The translations under genes were made by a program, and so were the position numbers. Below are positions 61,237 through 64,000 of a stretch of DNA of 64,000 bases, piece by piece. Source of the DNA: Phorcus lineatus (Eukaryota; Mollusca; Gastropoda; Trochida; Trochidae). The DNA lies in the NCBI GenBank assembly GCA_921293015.1, contig OV121088.1, forward strand, positions 22,481,645-22,545,644, given 5' to 3'. The notes below the pieces were generated by a model. That model did no database searches and was not told where the DNA came from. It saw only the letters and a list, made by a program, of their open reading frames with translations. Within the stretch, counting starts at the first letter, position 1; each line of letters starts with the position of its first letter.

Positions 61237-64000
61237 TATAAATTATATAATAAGCACTGAAATAAACTGTCTATTAAGCCAGAGTGACAATATCTTGTAT
61301 TTCCACGCAAGCAGTACTATAGTCACAACTTTCTACTATATGTAAGCAAATGAGAGTTACTTTCCTACTTGAAGTAATTTAAAAACATACTATGGTTATA
61401 ATTAATCATAAATAGAATACTTAGTCACTTGTAAAAATATCAACTTCAAATGTCCAACCCAGTACATGACAAACATGATTAAGTATCTTCTATATAATGT
61501 GTTAAGGAAAAGGGTAATTAACAGTGATATTCTGCTGATGGTAACAAACCATTGAACCATGAGTCTGAAACTTACAGTAGATCATAGATATGTGGTGATG
61601 AATAAATGGAGTGTGTAATCAATAAAAATATGTAATGTATCTGCCTTCTGAAAACAAACATGTAAATATATAGAAGCTAGAATTGCAATTTAAAGAAATA
61701 TATGGTTCTTATGGGTAAAAATAGAGATAATACCATGTAGACCACAAACAGCAGATTATGAGTATTTTATGAATGCTTCATAAAGTATAAAAGGTGAAAA
61801 AGAAAGAAAAATGAATTTTTGTAAATATAGGGAATCTCAAACAAGTGTCTTCTGATATCAACACGAGTTGATAAAAGTTACAAACTCTTTATTTTTATCA
61901 ACCAGTGTTGATATATTTTATATCAAAAGGCATGAAAGAGATTATATTTGTCATCCAAAATCATTTTTCATTTTGATTATGTGAAGAATGAAAATTTCTA
62001 AACGCTGCACTACTCTAAGACTCTCAGTGATGTGATAGCACTGTGACATTGTCATGCTTATGACATCATGGCATTGTGATACCATTACTTGATGATGTAG
62101 AACAATTGTGATGTCATGAACTTGACCTTAACAGAGCATTATTCAAAATCTTTTGTCAAAACTATATCTCCTAGGAGATATCTCTTGATCCTCCACAAGC
62201 GATAGCTCCTGTAGAACACAGTTTTGGATGATAAACACTAATGCCACCAAATATAAGCATAACAAATTCTTTACAAAGTAACCACCATAACACTGTAAGC
62301 CTAAATAAACAGGTTAGGAAAAAGAGACCTACCTCTCTGTGTCTGATGTACTGCTGGTGTTCTGGTTTAGGGAAGACAATGTTCCTACTGACAAACACAA
62401 GATTTCTCCCTCACTGTCCGTTCTGAAAAATGTGTCCCTTTTTTTAATAAACATGGGGGAAAATTGTGATAATAATTTGCTGGATTTCAATCTTCTATCA
62501 GAATCCTTTCAGGATGATAAAGCCTTTATTAAGCCAAATTCTGAAGTTTCAAGATCAATTCACTTAAAAATTAAAAAGTTGAAACCTTTGTGGCTAGCAG
62601 ATGAGATTTTATGACACTTCATTCAGTTTGTTACTAATGTCAACACAAGAGGGAACTGGGGTGTAGTCCATTTTTGTTTTGGACTTTTGTTAATAACAAT
62701 ATCTAATAACTTTAACTAGTTACAAAAAGAAAAAATGTGAAGAGTAGGGTATAACATTGCCAGGCAGGGTTATGAAAAAAAAACCCAACTAAAACTAAGA
62801 AAAGTTCAACAACTTTAATGCCAGCAGATAGAGATTTTATGACACTTCATTCAATCTGTAACAACTGTCAACAGCAGCAGGGGTGAAATCTATTGTTCAT
62901 TCAACAACTTTTACAAGTATACTTGAAAGATTAATTTGAATAAAGTTATTAAATAAGTGACATGTTTGCAGCAAGGTGTACTAAAGCAGCGCCCCCTTCT
63001 TAAAACATTTCAATTGTGAATCTCCTTACACACATTACAAACAAACTACAGTAGTGTTCAATGACACATGCACAAATTCTTAGTTAGAAACAAACTAGAG
63101 TCTGGAGCTCATCAGGCATTCCATTATTTATAATCTCTCAGGATGAAGACAAAAACATGAAATATCTAGGTGTTCAATTATTGCCTAGGCCATCATTTAC
63201 AATCTATACTTGACACTGGCCTAGGTGGACATATCTACATGAAATTTCATTAAGTTATGCACATGTTAACCAAATCAAAAACCTCTCACAAATTTAAAGC
63301 ACAGGAGTTCCAAAAAGCATCGATAGCACCAAGAAAAATTATTCCTTAGAACCAACATATAGGTCTGATGAGCTAAAAGTCTTGGACCCAGCCTTCAATG
63401 GAACCCCCTGTTTGAGATTGAGCCGGTACTAATCTACCCAGGGCGTGCTATAAGGAGGAGATCAATATCAACAGCAGTCTTATAAAGGGGTAGTCAAACA
63501 GGCAGTATGGCTGGTAGCTATGTTATACACTTAGTAAAATGTACAGATAATCTACCAGAGCCAGCTTGGTCATGTGGTTACTTCGTGTATTCCGGCCTTT
63601 TGGTTAGACATCTTACTCAGCCCAACGGCTTCTTAGCTATTGGGTTAGGCCACAAACGCTGTCTGGCTCTAATTTTCTATGCTTATGATGGAAAACAATT
63701 GTTAAACAAAACTAATCTTCGAAATGTAATTAAGCTTATCGTGAGTTCAAATCCGAGAATAAAAATATTTTTCAATTTCATATATATTTTTCTGCTCTAT
63801 AATTGTTATCTTTTTATACATTTTGCCTATAAAAAACCTGAAAAACAAATTGTAATATAAAACATAATTGTGTCAAAAATAACAACAGAGTTAAATTTCT
63901 CTCAATTTTTTTCAGGCTTTGTTTTTTAAAAGGTTAATATGAATCGAAATGGATTCTGCAGCTCATCAGTCATTGCATTATTTATTACAAGTGAAGTGCA
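61237..64000. other. Intergenic, no gene recognised
   Basis: AT-rich with an inverted repeat at 61.86 kb and a cryptically simple TGTGAT/ATGTCAT-rich stretch at 62.03-62.12 kb. The open frame at 63507-63860 matches no family; a GAGTTCAAATCC at about 63743 resembles a tRNA B box, but I could not fold a tRNA around it. Confidence 0.5.
61855..61914. repeat. 23-bp inverted repeat
   Basis: The arm at 61855-61877 (ATATCAACACGAGTTGATAA) pairs with the arm at 61892-61914 (ATCAACCAGTGTTGATAT) at 20 of 23 positions, around a 14-base loop. It could be a small foldback element or a hairpin RNA source; no transcript evidence. Confidence 0.55.

Noticed and set aside
63507..63860. 117-codon frame and tRNA-like B box at the right edge
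   Set aside because: Tail is AT-rich low complexity, no family recognised, and no cloverleaf could be drawn.

Overview
The window looks like nuclear DNA of a marine invertebrate, most probably a mollusc. It is AT-rich, with long gene-free stretches, GT-AG introns, tRNA-derived SINEs with target-site duplications, and several copies of an element with about 160-bp core repeats, a (GACG)n stretch and a C-rich/G-rich terminal hairpin. That last architecture is what has been described for the pearl-type, Helentron-like elements of bivalves and relatives. Nothing bacterial in layout (operons, ribosome binding sites) is present. The organism assignment is an inference from repeat style.

Only one protein-coding gene is well supported. 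It runs on the + strand from about 38.5 kb to 56.5 kb: a signal-peptide exon (39266-39331), a 15.3-kb intron, a large central exon (54660-55173), a 260-bp intron and a last coding exon (55434-55606). The predicted protein has 250 residues. The central exon reads as a type VI secretion amidase effector 4 (Tae4)-like domain, so the gene appears to be a domesticated amidase effector (Dae4-type): a bacterial interbacterial-antagonism enzyme captured by an animal and turned into a secreted protein. The residue at the family's nucleophilic cysteine position is serine here (Ser66), while the GH-x-x-LWN histidine motif is kept. This makes the copy either a non-catalytic derivative or an altered enzyme, and it is the most interesting feature of the window.

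Layout: 0-38 kb is intergenic. It carries four tRNA-SINE copies (1.8, 3.2, 20.0 and 21.0 kb), core-repeat elements (3.8-4.75, 11.8-12.4, 14.65-15.4 and 32.5-33.05 kb), a minisatellite with a G-quadruplex candidate (3.0-3.4 kb), a triple-hairpin GC-rich island (29.3 kb), a CTCF-like site (30.8 kb), an Asp/Ser/Gly-encoding trinucleotide-type repeat (34.06-34.63 kb) and a near-perfect 9 x 30 bp minisatellite (36.27-36.54 kb). From 38.4 to 39.27 kb lies the GC-richer promoter/5' leader of the Dae4-like gene. From 39.3 to 54.66 kb is its first intron, with candidate regulatory islands and a foldback element. From 56.5 to 64 kb is intergenic, with a 130-bp tandem duplication, two more core-repeat elements and an inverted repeat. 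Most open frames in the window are short, low-complexity or repeat-borne and were not called.
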